The notes beneath the pieces are model-generated. The model saw nothing but the letters and a program-made list of their open reading frames with translations. It was not told where the DNA came from and searched no databases. Positions 47,409 to 58,900 of a DNA stretch of 64,000 nucleotides are shown here, piece after piece. This DNA is from Neonectria sp. B-13. Taxonomy: Eukaryota; Ascomycota; Sordariomycetes; Hypocreales; Nectriaceae. The stretch is taken from contig NOKP01000010.1 in NCBI GenBank assembly GCA_002682825.1, positions 62,001 through 126,000 on the forward strand, written 5' to 3'. Made by a program: the position numbers and the translations under genes. Each line of letters begins with the position of its first letter. Positions within the stretch are counted from its first letter, which is position 1.

Positions 47409-49532
47409 TTAATCCTGTACGTTTATGGCCGCCGTCTTCTCTTTGGTTCCGAGCTCTTGGACTTCGGCGCGGCGCAGCTCAGGTTTCTCCGGGAGGGCGC
47501 CCACCTTCTCCAGATCCTTCTTGCTGCACTTGCACGAGTACCGAACCGTGCAGCCCTTCTTCTCGCCGATGAAAGGGTCGTTGGTGCACGACTTGCCAAA
47601 CAACTCCACCAGAAGGACCCAGACGGACAGGCCCAGGGTGACGGATATGAGCTGCAGGGAGTTGAGGCTCTTGGCCATCGGGAGGAAGAACATGACGACG
47701 CACACGGCTAGGCGGTTGGCTAGACGGGTCGTTTTGCTCCAGCGCAGGGTGGCCGGCACACGGTGCTCGTGGCACCAAGAGATCACTCCCATGAAGAGCA
47801 GCGCGATGGCCAGTCCGTGGCAGTAGAAGAAACGGATCCCGTTGGCAATCTCAGGGTCTGCACGCTCATGATAGTGCTCAGAAAGCTGCTCAGGGTTTGT
47901 GTTGGGTGTGTCCGTAGTCAAGACCAGCTTCGACAGCCCCGCCGAGGCGAGGATATAACCCATTACGAATGGGAGATGGGCGTAGGACCAGACCGAGGCT
48001 TTAAGCTGTTAGGAGGATTCGAGGGGTAGGGATGTGTTGTGCGACTTACCTGCGACGACTGAGTGTCGGATGGCATGCACATCGATGTTGTGTCCATCAA
48101 TATCAAAGTAGATCCAGTTAAAGATGAAGGCCTGGACAAGTCCAAGCACGGCTTTGCCCAAGAAAGCATTGACGTTGTACCCACCGTAGCTCTGGAACAT
48201 GACACCCACCACGGAGTATCCGAGGACTAGGGACACAAATGCGTTGGTCCTCTCAACTCTGTGTTCGATATTGACCGCGGGATAGAACTCGAAGAACCCG
48301 TAGAGGAACTTGCCAACGCGTGTAGTCTCCGCATTCGCTCTTCCGTATCGGAAGAGTCCGACAATGATGGACTGGCCCCACAGGTCGAAAGCGAGTGCTA
48401 TCCAGATGAGTGCTAGGCGGGATGGCATTTCGACGTGGATACTCGCGATCCATAGGGCTGACGGGACTAGGATGTTGATAGATTCGCAGATCATGACTCC
48501 TCGGACCATTGGCAGAAGGTAGGCGGTGACGGTGAAGTGGACCACGCCTCTAAGGCGGGCTGCGAGGTAGAAAGATACCATCATCGCGTAGGTATTGTGC
48601 TCCTCGTCCTCATAGAATGAGTATGTCATGTTGGTTGTAAATCTGGCCAAGTCAGCAGCTGCAGACGGCTCAGCACCGAACATCAATCTACGCACCCTAG
48701 GAGACATGCGATCTCGAAGAGAATCTCTAGTCGAGTTAAGACATCATCCGTCTCGAACCAACTTAGAACCAGGGTAACATCGGTCCAAATCTTCCACGAC
48801 ATGATGAACGTGATGACGAATCGAAGCAGCTCCTGGCCAGTTGGCTCCGCCCACATATGCTCGCCGTTGATGTGGATAATACCAACTGTTGGATATTTCA
48901 TGAGCCCACAGCCTTGAGGGAAGAAGCTAAGGATGCTTACCGTAGAGCAGGTCAAAGAATAGCTCAATGGCCTGGATCTCTGCCTGTTCGGAAGCGCGCC
49001 ACAGCAAGCCTTGATGGAACCATTGCTTCACCACGGGCCTCTTGAACAGCTTGGTGGTTTCTCCCAGTCGGGTTCCAGACCAACTCGACGCGACGGACAG
49101 GGTATCGGACATAGACGCGCCAGACGAAGCTGGCGCCTCGGGCTCCTCGTCATCATCGTAGGTCCGCAGCTCAGCACCGTATCCAAACTTGTTGAAGTTG
49201 GCGTTCAGGCCCGCCGAGTTGGTACTCATGCGCTCCAGCTCGGTGTTGACGGAATTGAGCTGGTTCTGAACGTCCTCCCACTCGGCAAAAGCAGAGCCGT
49301 GCTGTTCGCGAAGCCGGTTTCGTCGTCTCTCGTGATGCTCCCTCGTCTCTCTGAGGTAGCTGGAATGCTGAGGTGAGCCGTGGACCACGATTTCGACCTG
49401 CATCTCATGTTGATTGCTGTACTTGCGCCGCAGGTCCTCGAGGTCCTCGGGCAAGGTAGCAATGACCTTTTTGCCATTGGGCAGGGTGAATTCCTGCGGC
49501 CGTCGTCGTCGTCCTGTAAGTGCTGAAGCCAT
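47409..49532 (-). CDS. LtrA-family multi-pass membrane protein
   Basis: Model on the minus strand: exons 49532..48941, 48885..48696, 48642..48050, 47998..47409; 654 residues. This family is known as low temperature requirement A; its biochemical role is unknown. Residues 1-~150 are soluble. They begin MASALTGRRRRPQEFTLPNG, then a coiled-coil-like stretch (ETREHHERRRNRLREQ, WEDVQNQLNSVNTELERM) and an acidic Ser-rich linker. The membrane part starts at AEIQAIELFFDLLYVG, the LtrA signature with ELFFD, then contains about ten hydrophobic segments. The Cys-rich cytosolic-looking tail has SCTNDPFIGEKKGC and a closing Lys/Glu-rich end. Splice phases all agree: TAC-G/TT, GG/A, G/CC. It is convergent with the unknown gene on its 3' side and divergent from ATP15. 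The long coiled-coil N-terminus is more than bacterial LtrA has. Confidence 0.9.
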
Positions 49533-50059
49533 GGTCTAGGGTTCAGGGAACAGCAAGAAAGGAAGATGGGAAGAAAAGAAGGGCGAGAAAAAGGACGAAG
49601 ACACTCTGGACTTCCAAATCCGGGGAAGAGGAGATGGGCAGCAATAAGAACCCGCTGAGATAAAGCGAGGATGGGAGCTACTGGCCCGTAGATTGGGCGC
49701 AAAGGCGGCCGCCATGCTGCTGTCGTATCCTATTTCTCCGTCAGATACCCAAGGTTATGTGCAGCTATGCATGGCCCTGGCAACTTGCTTCTCCTATCAT
49801 TGGCCTTCCCTGTCATTGTCCCGCCGCCTCAGCGCCTCGAATCTCCCAAGCACGTTAGCCTAGCTCGCCGATGGGTGACATTAAGGTTGCCTCAAAGCAC
49901 GTGATTGCCAAGCGCCAGGGATTCAACGTTGGCCAGTCTTGGTGCCTCAGGCGGAAAGTCCTAGCTCTGCCGTTGTCCGGTAATTCGGAGCAAAGATTCA
50001 GCCATCATCACCCACCAATTGCCCATCCCTCCCAAACCAACCCTCCAAACACCGCCAAA
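49533..50059. promoter_or_regulatory. Divergent promoter region LtrA / ATP15
   Basis: 527 bases between the starts of two genes that point away from each other, so both promoters must lie here. No long open frame of interest. The last 70 bases are C/A-rich, a likely leader for ATP15. Confidence 0.6.
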
Positions 50060-50444
50060 ATGACTGCTGCGTGGAAAGCCGCTGGCCTGACGTACGTCAA
50101 TTGATCCCTCGCCCTGCCGGTTCGACAATTGGCCGCCCTTGCGCGATGCTGCTCCGACCGACCGTGACCGAGCCGAGGAGCTAACTCACATCTCCCGAAT
50201 AGCTACAACCGCTACCTGGCTGTCGCCGCCCGCGTTGTCCGCCGAAGCCTCAAGGAGGATAAGCGCATTGCCGTCGAGCGCCGAGGCGAGATGGACCTTC
50301 GATTTGTCAAGTGGACGGTAAGGCGTCACCGAACCCGCGGACCTTGATTGCCGACGATGACTGACGATAATACCGCAACAGAACGGCAAGCAGGGCGAGT
50401 CCAAGAACCTGGCCGCCGCCCCCGCCATTTCCGAGTCTTCCTAA
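50060..50444 (+). CDS. ATP15: Mitochondrial ATP synthase epsilon subunit
   Basis: Model: exons 50060..50091, 50203..50317, 50382..50444; 69 residues, a normal length for the family. It is part of the central stalk of F1-ATPase in the mitochondrial matrix. Evidence: the N-terminus MTAAWKAAGLTYNRYLAVAA, then ARVVRRSLKEDKRIA and FVKWTNGKQGE, the standard fungal pattern. The Met directly followed by the mature-type sequence, with no cleavable presequence, is also normal for this subunit. The two introns are GTACGT...ATAG (111 bp) and GTAAGG...ACAG (64 bp). The exons are so short that open-frame searches miss the gene, and the frame shifts between all three. It starts 527 bases from the divergent LtrA gene. 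Confidence 0.95.
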
Positions 50445-51120
50445 TCGATCGACCTGGAGATGATTGCGCGTGGATGATGGGAGCGTGAACCGCCCGACGG
50501 GTTGCTCGGCTCGACATGAGGGAATGAGCACGACACGATGCTCTCGGGGCAATGGGCCGCATGCACCCTGTGCCACTGTATCATAAAAGTCAAACTCAAA
50601 TGCTACCGCTGTATCAACCTATCGGGAAGACCATCGCAATTGGGGACTGTGTGAATGTTGTGTTGTCCGTACGAATGAATACTCTTATAAAATAAACTGT
50701 CCTGGCCCGCCTTGGGACGCGGCACGAATCCTTTTCCAACCCGGCTGCAGCCGAAGAGAGCACCGCTTCCCTTTAACCGCGTCACAACCACGCACTGCAC
50801 GCAAGGGACATAGAGAAAGGCGTCACACGACAAACAAGCTGGAGTGACCTGTGTTCTCTATATAATTTACTCTCAAATTTGGCTTGCCTACGTCGTAAAT
50901 TTCGGTTGTTGCTGTTCATAACTTGTCCCACCCCCATCTACTCGCACCTACATGGGCGCAAGCTGTGTGACGGGTGGACTAAGGCAGCGCAGGTGAGCAC
51001 TGAACCGCCATCACCACAGCCGTGAAAACTCCATCCTCTTGTCTTTCCCACCTCTTTTTGTCGCCCCCAACACCTTCAGTGCTTTTTGGATGCGGCGTGT
51101 CGTTACCCGTGACCTTGAAA
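50445..51120. other. Intergenic between ATP15 and MAK10
   Basis: The 3' flank of ATP15 and promoter of MAK10, both on the plus strand. No open frame with recognisable content. Confidence 0.6.
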
Positions 51121-53733
51121 ATGGCCGACTTCGGTATCGGGGTTCCAGATGGTGGGTCGCTTCGCTTGTATTCTCGCCGTGGTGTGGTCCAAAGTCTCAC
51201 TGACGGCGCCAGAAATCGCGAGATTGTCGCTGGGCCAAGACGATTATCCGCCGCCTCCGCCCCCCCCTCCGCGACTGGCTGATGCACAGGCCAAGGGCAT
51301 CATTGCTGTCGACATCACCGCCAAGTTTGCAGAGGCCGTCAAGAGTGCGTCGTCTTCACCGTCATCTGTTTCGTACTTGGTGGCCCCGACTAACCTTATC
51401 AGCTTTGGCACCTGGAGAACTCGTTAAGGATGGCTTCTTTACGCTCTTTGAGTCTGTTGCGGCTCTCGAGGTGAGAACGAGACCCTCGCATGTGAAGAAT
51501 CATGGCTGACGGCAGGATAGATCATGGATCCTAAGATGGACAGTGGCTGCGTCGAGTCGGAGGAAGACCTGGAGGAGTTGTATGACGTCTCCCGGCCGCT
51601 GCTCCCAGAGGAGGTGCTTGGCATAATCGACCAGCTTCTGTGTCACGAGGTAGGTTCTAACCTCCGCTGGAAGTTGGAGCGAAGGCTCACTGGTTATAGA
51701 TGGCCTGGCACATGGGATACCCGCTCTCGCAGACCTTGTTCACGAGCGTCTACGTCGAGTCACTTTTGATGCCGGCTCCAAGAAACCTCCGCCAAGCAGA
51801 CTTCGTTCGGGATAGACAAGATGATTCCAGCCAAGAACCGATGCTGACCATCTTACGAGCATACTGCCTGGGGATGCTGAAGGCGTGCGGATACGTCAAT
51901 GAACGAATTCGATCCGAGCACTTCTATGAGGTATGTTGAGAGTTAAGCCTGGACTGGGGCAGCGCTGATGGAAGACACAAGGAGGAGGATTTCGTCACAA
52001 ACACCTACAGCCGCAATCTCCTGACCAATATCCCGACGGAGGCCATCCGAGAAGCCATTATTGAGGCACAGAAGTTGGTGAGCTCGCTGAGCTCGCAGCT
52101 GGGCGATGGCATGGCCAAGGCGCTTGATCGCCGACTCCAACTGCGGTACTATTTCTTGAACGCTACCGAGTGCCTTGACCACATCAACGAGCCCGACCTC
52201 GCGAGAAAGCCATGGAAAGAAGCCGTCGCTCTGCTCCCGGACATCAAAGCATCACATGACCTGGGTAAAGCGGTCGACGAGGCCTTCAGCGCCAAGTTGC
52301 AGAGGAAGCTTGCCAGCACCATGCCTCCGAGGCCAATAGTGCAGATCGGCTTTGAAGATGCCTTTGGCAATCTATCTCGGCTTTTTCAAGATGGCGCTGA
52401 GTTGGTCGATGTGCTCAATTACACAAACTCCCAATGTCTTCAGGTAAGTGACGAAATCAATCCAAAGAAGGCAGATACTGACCCTAAACAGACATTTGTG
52501 TGTAGCTTTCAAGCCAAGAAACCACAGCCTCTTGTCTTTGTGCGCACGCTCTTACAGACCTTCCTCTTCAACGAAATGGAGTTCCTGGGGTCCATGAGTA
52601 TCCGCCAAATCATGGACGACGACTTCTCCATCGTGGCAATGCCGGCGAGTCCTAGGCTGGATCGTGCTAACGATGAAATCGAGGTCGTCTCAGACCCGCG
52701 CTTCGTCATGTCTCAGCAGATGGAGCTCTTCAGGCAGAGAGCCGCCCAGCCGTTCCTAGACGTGCTGCGAACGTTTTGCCAGAACAGATGTCGTGTGCGG
52801 CGCACTCTCTGTCACATCATCCGGGACTGGGAGAACCTCCAAGTCGACGCCGAAGAAATCGACCAGCTTATTCAGGCCAGGACCAACGAGCGTCCGGTGA
52901 TGCAGGCATCCCCCGTGGATGGGAGCCCCATGGAAACATACTCCCTCCCTTTGTCCTCCTGGACGTATCTGTACAAGCTGCGGCTGATGGAATGGATCGT
53001 CCAGCTGGGCTTCGAGCTCGAGGTCTACCAGCCCGACGAGTTCGCAGGCATGTATTGGTACCTCAACTACCTTGCCAAGTGGAGAGTCCAGCATACGGAA
53101 AGGATCAAGATTTTTATCGTACGGAGGGTGGAGGAGTCGCGCCATCCGTCCCAGGCGCCGGATCCAGCCGTCGACCGCCAGCTGAACCGGTCTCTAGCAT
53201 TTATCCGGCTCTCCCTGCTGGATGCTGCAGTGACATGGGAGCTGTCGGATGCCTTGTCCTGCCTCTACACCGTTCTCGCCCGGCTTGATCTCGTCAAGAC
53301 TCCTCCCAGACCTTACGCCAACGACGAGCTACGCTACGAGTTGCGCATGCGGCCTTTTGCGCCCATCGGCCTCCCAGTCCTCCCCACATTTGAGGACTTT
53401 ACCACTGGGACTACACAACCCGACGTGTCCACGCCCGAGATCTTGGAGTACGCGGAGAGGGCTCTCGCGGGAGCGATACGAGGGTTCAAAACATTTAGCA
53501 GCAACTTTACGGCCGAAGATGCCTTCTCTGTTGGCTCGCATCAGCGCTGGTCGACGTCTATGAAGAACGGGCTCAAATCTTGCTTTGCGACAGGGATTGC
53601 GATTATCGCCGTGCAGAAGGCGTTACAGCAGTCACTGAAGACCGGGGAGTTGAAAATTAAGGCCGAGGTTCCGACACCGGATAAGTGTTATCACGACTGG
53701 TGGGTTGTGCCCAAGATCACACCCGTCCAGTAG
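51121..53733 (+). CDS. MAK10: NatC N-acetyltransferase auxiliary subunit Mak10 (Naa35)
   Basis: Model: exons 51121..51151, 51195..51344, 51403..51470, 51521..51649, 51700..51930, 51982..52443, 52492..53733; 770 residues. Mak10 anchors the NatC complex (with catalytic Mak3/Naa30 and Mak31/Naa38) at the ribosome, which acetylates N-termini starting Met-Leu/Ile/Phe. Evidence: VDITAKFAEAVK, LAPGELVKDGFFTLFESVAALE, the family hallmark IMDPKMDSGC, AWHMGYPLSQTLFTSVYVE, AYCLGMLKACGYV, FYEEEDFVTNTYSRNLL, QPLVFVRTLLQTFLFNEMEFLGSM and FMYWYLNYL-type C-terminal blocks. The 48-bp intron 52444..52491 has no stop and a length divisible by three, with a CTGAC branch point. Intron 1 is only 43 bp (GTGGGT...AAAG), so the first exon is less sure. 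An alternative is an unspliced start at 51149. Confidence 0.92.
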
Positions 53734-54036
53734 AAGTTGCTTAGTGAATTTGACGGTCTTGATACTTAGAGTGTGTTCATAACGTGCATGCAATAGACGA
53801 TATGGGTTTCCAAATGACGTGCTATCCTCCCCCTAGATGTTGGTATTATCTCTATAACCTCGAATGCATGTACAATACATGGCGTACCTCGCCGTCCACA
53901 AAAATTGGAGAGCTCCTCCCCTTTCAAACTGCATATCACACTGGCAGTGGAATGACTGCCGAGACATCTCATCGGAAGGCGCAGCAACCTTCGATGCCGT
54001 GTCTAATTATCAGGGGTTTGGGTATACAAGCCGCAA
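53734..54036. other. Convergent 3' flank MAK10 / carrier
   Basis: About 300 bases between two converging stop codons. It should hold both 3' untranslated regions. No gene seen. Confidence 0.6.
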
Positions 54037-55084
54037 TTATGCAGCGAGCGCCTTGCGAGCGCCAGCGAGCCTGAACTTGACGGTCTTCTCATAGAGCGCA
54101 TCCTTGAACGCGAAGAGCAAGGCAGCAGTTAGCACGCTCTGGGTGACCTTGGGTCCAATGCCTATCAACTGTGTCAGCGCATCGCTGGGAATAAGTGAGA
54201 AGACGGAAACATACCCTTATAGAGACCAGCGTAGCCTTCTTCTTGCACAACGCGACTAATAGCCTTGAACATGCCCTCCTTTCGGTCGGTTTGGACATGC
54301 ATCTGACTCTTGACGGTGATGTATGGATAGCTCACACTTGTAGCGAAGAGCTTACCCAAGGCGCCTAGCAAGAAGGCGATACCAGGAGTGACCTTGCGCC
54401 TCTTCTCAACCGTGTTCTTCATCTGTTCGAACAGGGTGTATTGGAGAATGGGGTTGATGACGAGGACCAACGCTGGGATGACGCCGGAGAAGAGGGCCTG
54501 GGGGCCCTCGTTCTTGAGCAGCGACATCAGAGTGCCGATGGTGCTGGGGGCCTTGACGGGCTTCGCGACCTCACCGGCCTCGACATCGGCCTCCTTGTCG
54601 CGCTTGCGGGTGGTGATTCGGGTGTTGACGACCCAGATAGGGTTGGTGATGATGACGGTGGCCGACCCAGCGATTGCGCCGGCGATCATGGATTCGACGG
54701 TGGTGAGCTTCTTGTTGGCGCGACCGGCCTTGAAAGCCGCCTTTTCGAAGAAGGCGCGGGTGTATTCGTACCAGTAGTAGTAAACGAAGTTGGTGATGCT
54801 GATGCCGAACAAGGCCGAGTTGATCCCGGAGTAAAGTCCCGAGACGCCCTCGCGCGCGACAATGTTCTGGACGGCCTCGATGAACTTGCTCTCGGCCTTT
54901 TTGGACTCGACCTGCGCGCGGGTTGAGAGGGTGATGAGAGGATATCTGGATGTTGTGTCAGTGTAGTCGCGCCGGGGGGAAGCATCAGTTCGTACGTCAG
55001 GATCATGGACAAGATACCACCGCCGGCGCCAGCCAGGGCATGAGCGACATTGTCGTTCTGGGGAATGGGCGTCTTGGAAGCCAT
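54037..55084 (-). CDS. ANT1: Peroxisomal adenine nucleotide carrier (PMP47/Ant1 type)
   Basis: Model: exons 55084..54996, 54945..54215, 54161..54037; 314 residues, standard for a mitochondrial-carrier-family protein. The Ant1/PMP47 branch (human SLC25A17) moves ATP, AMP or related cofactors across the peroxisomal membrane. Evidence: three repeats with the degenerate carrier motifs expected for this branch, YPLITLSTRAQVE, NPIWVVNTRITTRK and YPYITVKSQMHVQT. Each is followed by a GxxxLYxG-like turn (GVSGLYSGI, GPQALFSGV, GYAGLYKGI). Six hydrophobic helices are visible, including VIPALVLVINPILQYTLFEQ. The introns are GTACGA...CCAG and GTATGT...ATAG, in phases 2 and 1. The last exon (GIGPKVTQSVLTAALLFAFK) is short. 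The N-terminus is MASKTPIPQNDNVAHALAGA, with no presequence. Mitochondrial relatives cannot be fully excluded. Confidence 0.9.
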
Positions 55085-55936
55085 GACGAGATTGATGGGG
55101 GCGGCTTCTCGGAGAAATATAAGCGAGGAGGTGAAGGGATTTAAAGATGGCCTCGGAACGGGGTTCAGAAAGGGAGTCGAGGATGACGTCGGAGCTGAAG
55201 TCGCAGTCGCAGTCGCAGTTGCAGTTGCAGTTGCAGAAAGCAAGACAGGACCTGGCGCAAAGAAAGAGCAAGGTGGAAAAGGTTCCGGGTATGGATGGAG
55301 AAGGAGCGATCGCGGGGCTGTTCTAGGTCCAAACTAAGGTGCTGCGTAGGCCCAGGTCAGACGTCGATGCTGCAGCTTTAAGTTCATCTGAGAAGCACTG
55401 TCACGGACGCGAATGCACCAAAAGCGCCCAAAAGAGCCGAGGTCGCGGACCCTGTTTCCGATGCCGAAGCGCTGGGCAAGTTGGATGCGCGCCGCCTGCC
55501 ATTCCAGGCTGGTACAGGACCGTCTTCAGGCGCCTTGCCGCATGTGACGTGGTGGGGGTAAGCGATTTGCCGGGGCCGAAGGCACGGGCCACTACAAATC
55601 CCCCGGATTCTTTTGCCCAAACAGGAAAACACGGTCAGTCAGCCAAAACCACGCCACCGGGATGATGGAGAAACAGATGTTGCGGATACGCCCATGGCTA
55701 GTCTCCTTTCGGATCCAAGTAAACAAATCCACACCGGTTGGCTAAGGTATCCTTGCACACACGCCTCGACAAAGCCATGGGCTTCCGGCAACGTGCGCCT
55801 TCTATGTCTAACATTCTCTACACCACCGCGCAAGCGCTTGTCAATGTCACGCCGCGGAAAACACGGTGCTAATCCCGCATCCTACAGCATCCGCTGGCAT
55901 AGCTACGCCGACGTGAACACGCCCAGTGCGGACATC
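55085..55936. promoter_or_regulatory. Divergent promoter region, carrier / AT-hook gene
   Basis: About 850 bases between diverging starts. The minus-strand gene's leader contains the CAGTCG/CAGTTG hexamer repeat. The open frame of the AT-hook gene extends upstream to 55613, but the residues there look non-conserved. Confidence 0.55.
55198..55241 (+). repeat. GCAGTC/GCAGTT hexanucleotide repeat
   Basis: About six six-base units, the first half ending in CG and the second half in TG (GTCGCA then GTTGCA), a C-to-T difference that splits the array in two. It lies about 115 bases upstream of the carrier's ATG, probably in its leader or promoter. Confidence 0.95.
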
Positions 55937-58900
55937 ATGTCGTCGCCGGATCCCCTCAACGACTCCGACGAAGAGGCTATCATCGAACCCTCATCGGCGC
56001 ATCGCGCAACAAGGAGCGTGACGCGAAGCCTCCGTTCCGACCGATACTTTGCGAGAGACACGTCGCCTCGGAAGCAAATGTTTGAGCTCGAGGTTGGCGA
56101 CAACAGATCGCCACAGAAGTTGCTAGTCACGGTCGAGACGGAGGGCGCGACCGCGACTGTTCCCGACGGCGCCCGACGTAAATTGTTTCAATCACCCAGT
56201 CCTCTAAATATGATACGCCAACACGAGCGGGCCACGACGACGACTGTTCCGCTGAAGGAGACGATCGAGGAGGAGGATCCGAACGCGACTCCCAAACGGC
56301 GGGGTCGACCGCGCAAATCCAACGGGACACCGATCCCCGGTGCAGGAATGAAGAGGAGGGCCGGTACCCCCATTAAAAGGACACCGCGTCGACCGCGGAT
56401 GACGAAATCAGCAGATCTAGACGGCGAACTTGATCTTGGACTACCGGAACCACAGCCTGAACCACAACCCAAACCGCAACCCGAACCACAACCCACACCG
56501 AAATCTGCGAGACGGGGTAGACCCCCAAAGAACCGCATCACCGAGCTAGACGATGGACTTGAGCTTGGACAACCCGAAGTACAACCTACACCGAAGTCCG
56601 CGAGGAGGGGCAGGCCTCCCAAAATCCGCGTCACTGAGTCAGGTGGTGGGCCTGGACAACCTGAAGCACAACCAACACCAAGCTCCAAGAGACGGGGTAG
56701 ACCTCCTAAGAACCGTATCGCCGAGCCTTCTAGCGAGCTAGGTATCGAGTCATCACGCGGGATTACTTCCACAACGAGAGGAAGAGGACGACAAGCTGTT
56801 ATTCCCGAGGACTTGATGGAGATGACCAACGAAGCCGTGGACTTTGCTCCGAATGATGACATTGAGCCTCAAGAAGACAATGAGGTGACTCTAGTTATAG
56901 CTCCTTCGGAAACAGGCGCGTCGGAAGGACCCATTGGGGTGGTTGCCGAACCCGCATCGGAAGCCGACTCTGATATTTGGATGGCAACATTGGACGACGA
57001 ACCCAATCCCCGGGCTGCCAATCGAACAACACAATCGGCACCAGCTGCATCCTCCGAGCCTGAAGCCGATACGTCTCAGGCAGGGGACTACGGGTATCTC
57101 GCGCCTGCTGCAAGCGACATCTCGTCAGATGATGAGCCCCCGAGTGAATCGGGACCGAGGGGCAACGACACCATTGCACAGGGCGAAGACTTCAGCATGA
57201 TATTCATGGATTCTCTGCCCTCGATCCAAGAATTGCGTAGTTCTGTTCGCATGCCAGTCGAAAACGACTATGGCGAAGAAACCAGTCTCATCATCAACAA
57301 CACTTTGGAATCACTACGACAATCACTGCAAAAAAGAGATGAGTCGGATATGAACATGGAGACTGCTGAGGCTCCTGGGCAGTTCTCTCCCGCACTCATC
57401 GAAACTACACCGGCAGAGCCACGGCAGGCCAGCATCCGACCGCCCATGACTTTTTCACCAAATCGAAACCTGTCCCCTAGATGGCTCCGAAGCCCCCGAA
57501 GAGGAAACAGTTCTCCTCTACGACATCAGGTTCTCAAGTTCAAAGCGAGACAGACTGACGACAATGCTCAGAATGGTGCAGAGGGGACCATTGAGAGGCA
57601 GGAGGTTCCAAGCCCTGAGCAACGAATGGCATCTGGCCACTTGAACGAGGGCGAATCCAACATGTATGACGACTCATTCTCGGAAATTCCTCAGGATGTG
57701 CTTCAGGCTGCCACCCCACGACGCCCCCAGACAACAACTAGAAATGAGGATCTCACGAATGAAGAGCCCTCGGATGAAGAGCCCCTGGAGGAGGAGTCCT
57801 TGGAACAAGAAGTCCTGCCAAAACAGCCCTTCCAAGAACAGCCCTTCCAAGAACAATCCCTCCAAGAAGAGCCTGTGGAAGAAGAGTACACAGAAGAAGA
57901 CTACGTGGAAGAAGAGCACATGGAAAATGACTACATGGAAGAAGAGCCCTTGCAAGAAGAGTATGTGGAACAGGAACGTGTGGAAGAGGAGGGCACTGTG
58001 GAAAAGGAACCTATGGTAGATGAACCTACGGAAGAGGACCAAGAGATGGAAGATGAGCAACCATCTCAGCACATCGAGGACCAGTCCGTGCCAGAAACTG
58101 CTTCAAACTTGAGCATTATCTCTCGATCTGATGGTCGGCTCCCTACCCCTGATGATACCCCTCCCCAAATCGAGGCTCAGGCTGAAGACCAAGGGAAGTC
58201 AACACAAACGTCTCAAGCGTCTCAAGCTTCCGTGGGAGCAATTTCTCCGGAGACATCATCCCCACTGGCTGTTTCCGCCAGGCGATCCCAAGTTGTACCA
58301 GAGATTGTGGAGGAAATGGTTGATGACCTCGAGGAAGAATTGCCGAGGGTTTCGGAACCAGAGCCCTCGAAACTCTGGTTGGGCAGCCACAAACCTCGGC
58401 CGGAAGTGACCCCGGTCAATCAAATGACGTCCCCCCTCCAAGATCCTCAGTCACTGGCACCTGAGACTGCACAGGAGAAGATCTCGCGACCTCTTCTGTC
58501 TCCTATTGTGCGGGCGGGTCGCGCGTTGCAAAGCGTGACTTCAGATCCTCCATCCCCTGAGCCACGCGAACATCAGCTACGGAGCCCCTTCCGAAGCTCG
58601 GTTCCTAGAGAACTGGGACCGCCCACTTTGGACACACAAACTATCCGACGAAAGAGTATGAGTCCAAGAAGACCGCTGAGCTTCCCACGTGCAAATTCGA
58701 ACCCACCAAGTAGTCAGCTGTACGAAGACCCCTTCGGCTCTGACTCGAGGCATACTGGTCAACTCAGCTTTATGGAGGCGCTTGAGAGGAGCACCGGAAA
58801 CAGGTCCTCGCAGAGAACGCAGTCTTCACCTAGCGAGTCTCTGGCTAGCTCAATGCGCATCACCCCTCCAGATGACGTGGCGATGAGCTGGGTTGCCAAT

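Noticed and set aside
56188..56862. 224-codon minus-strand open frame, Gly/Ser-rich
   Set aside because: Antisense shadow of the AT-hook repeats.
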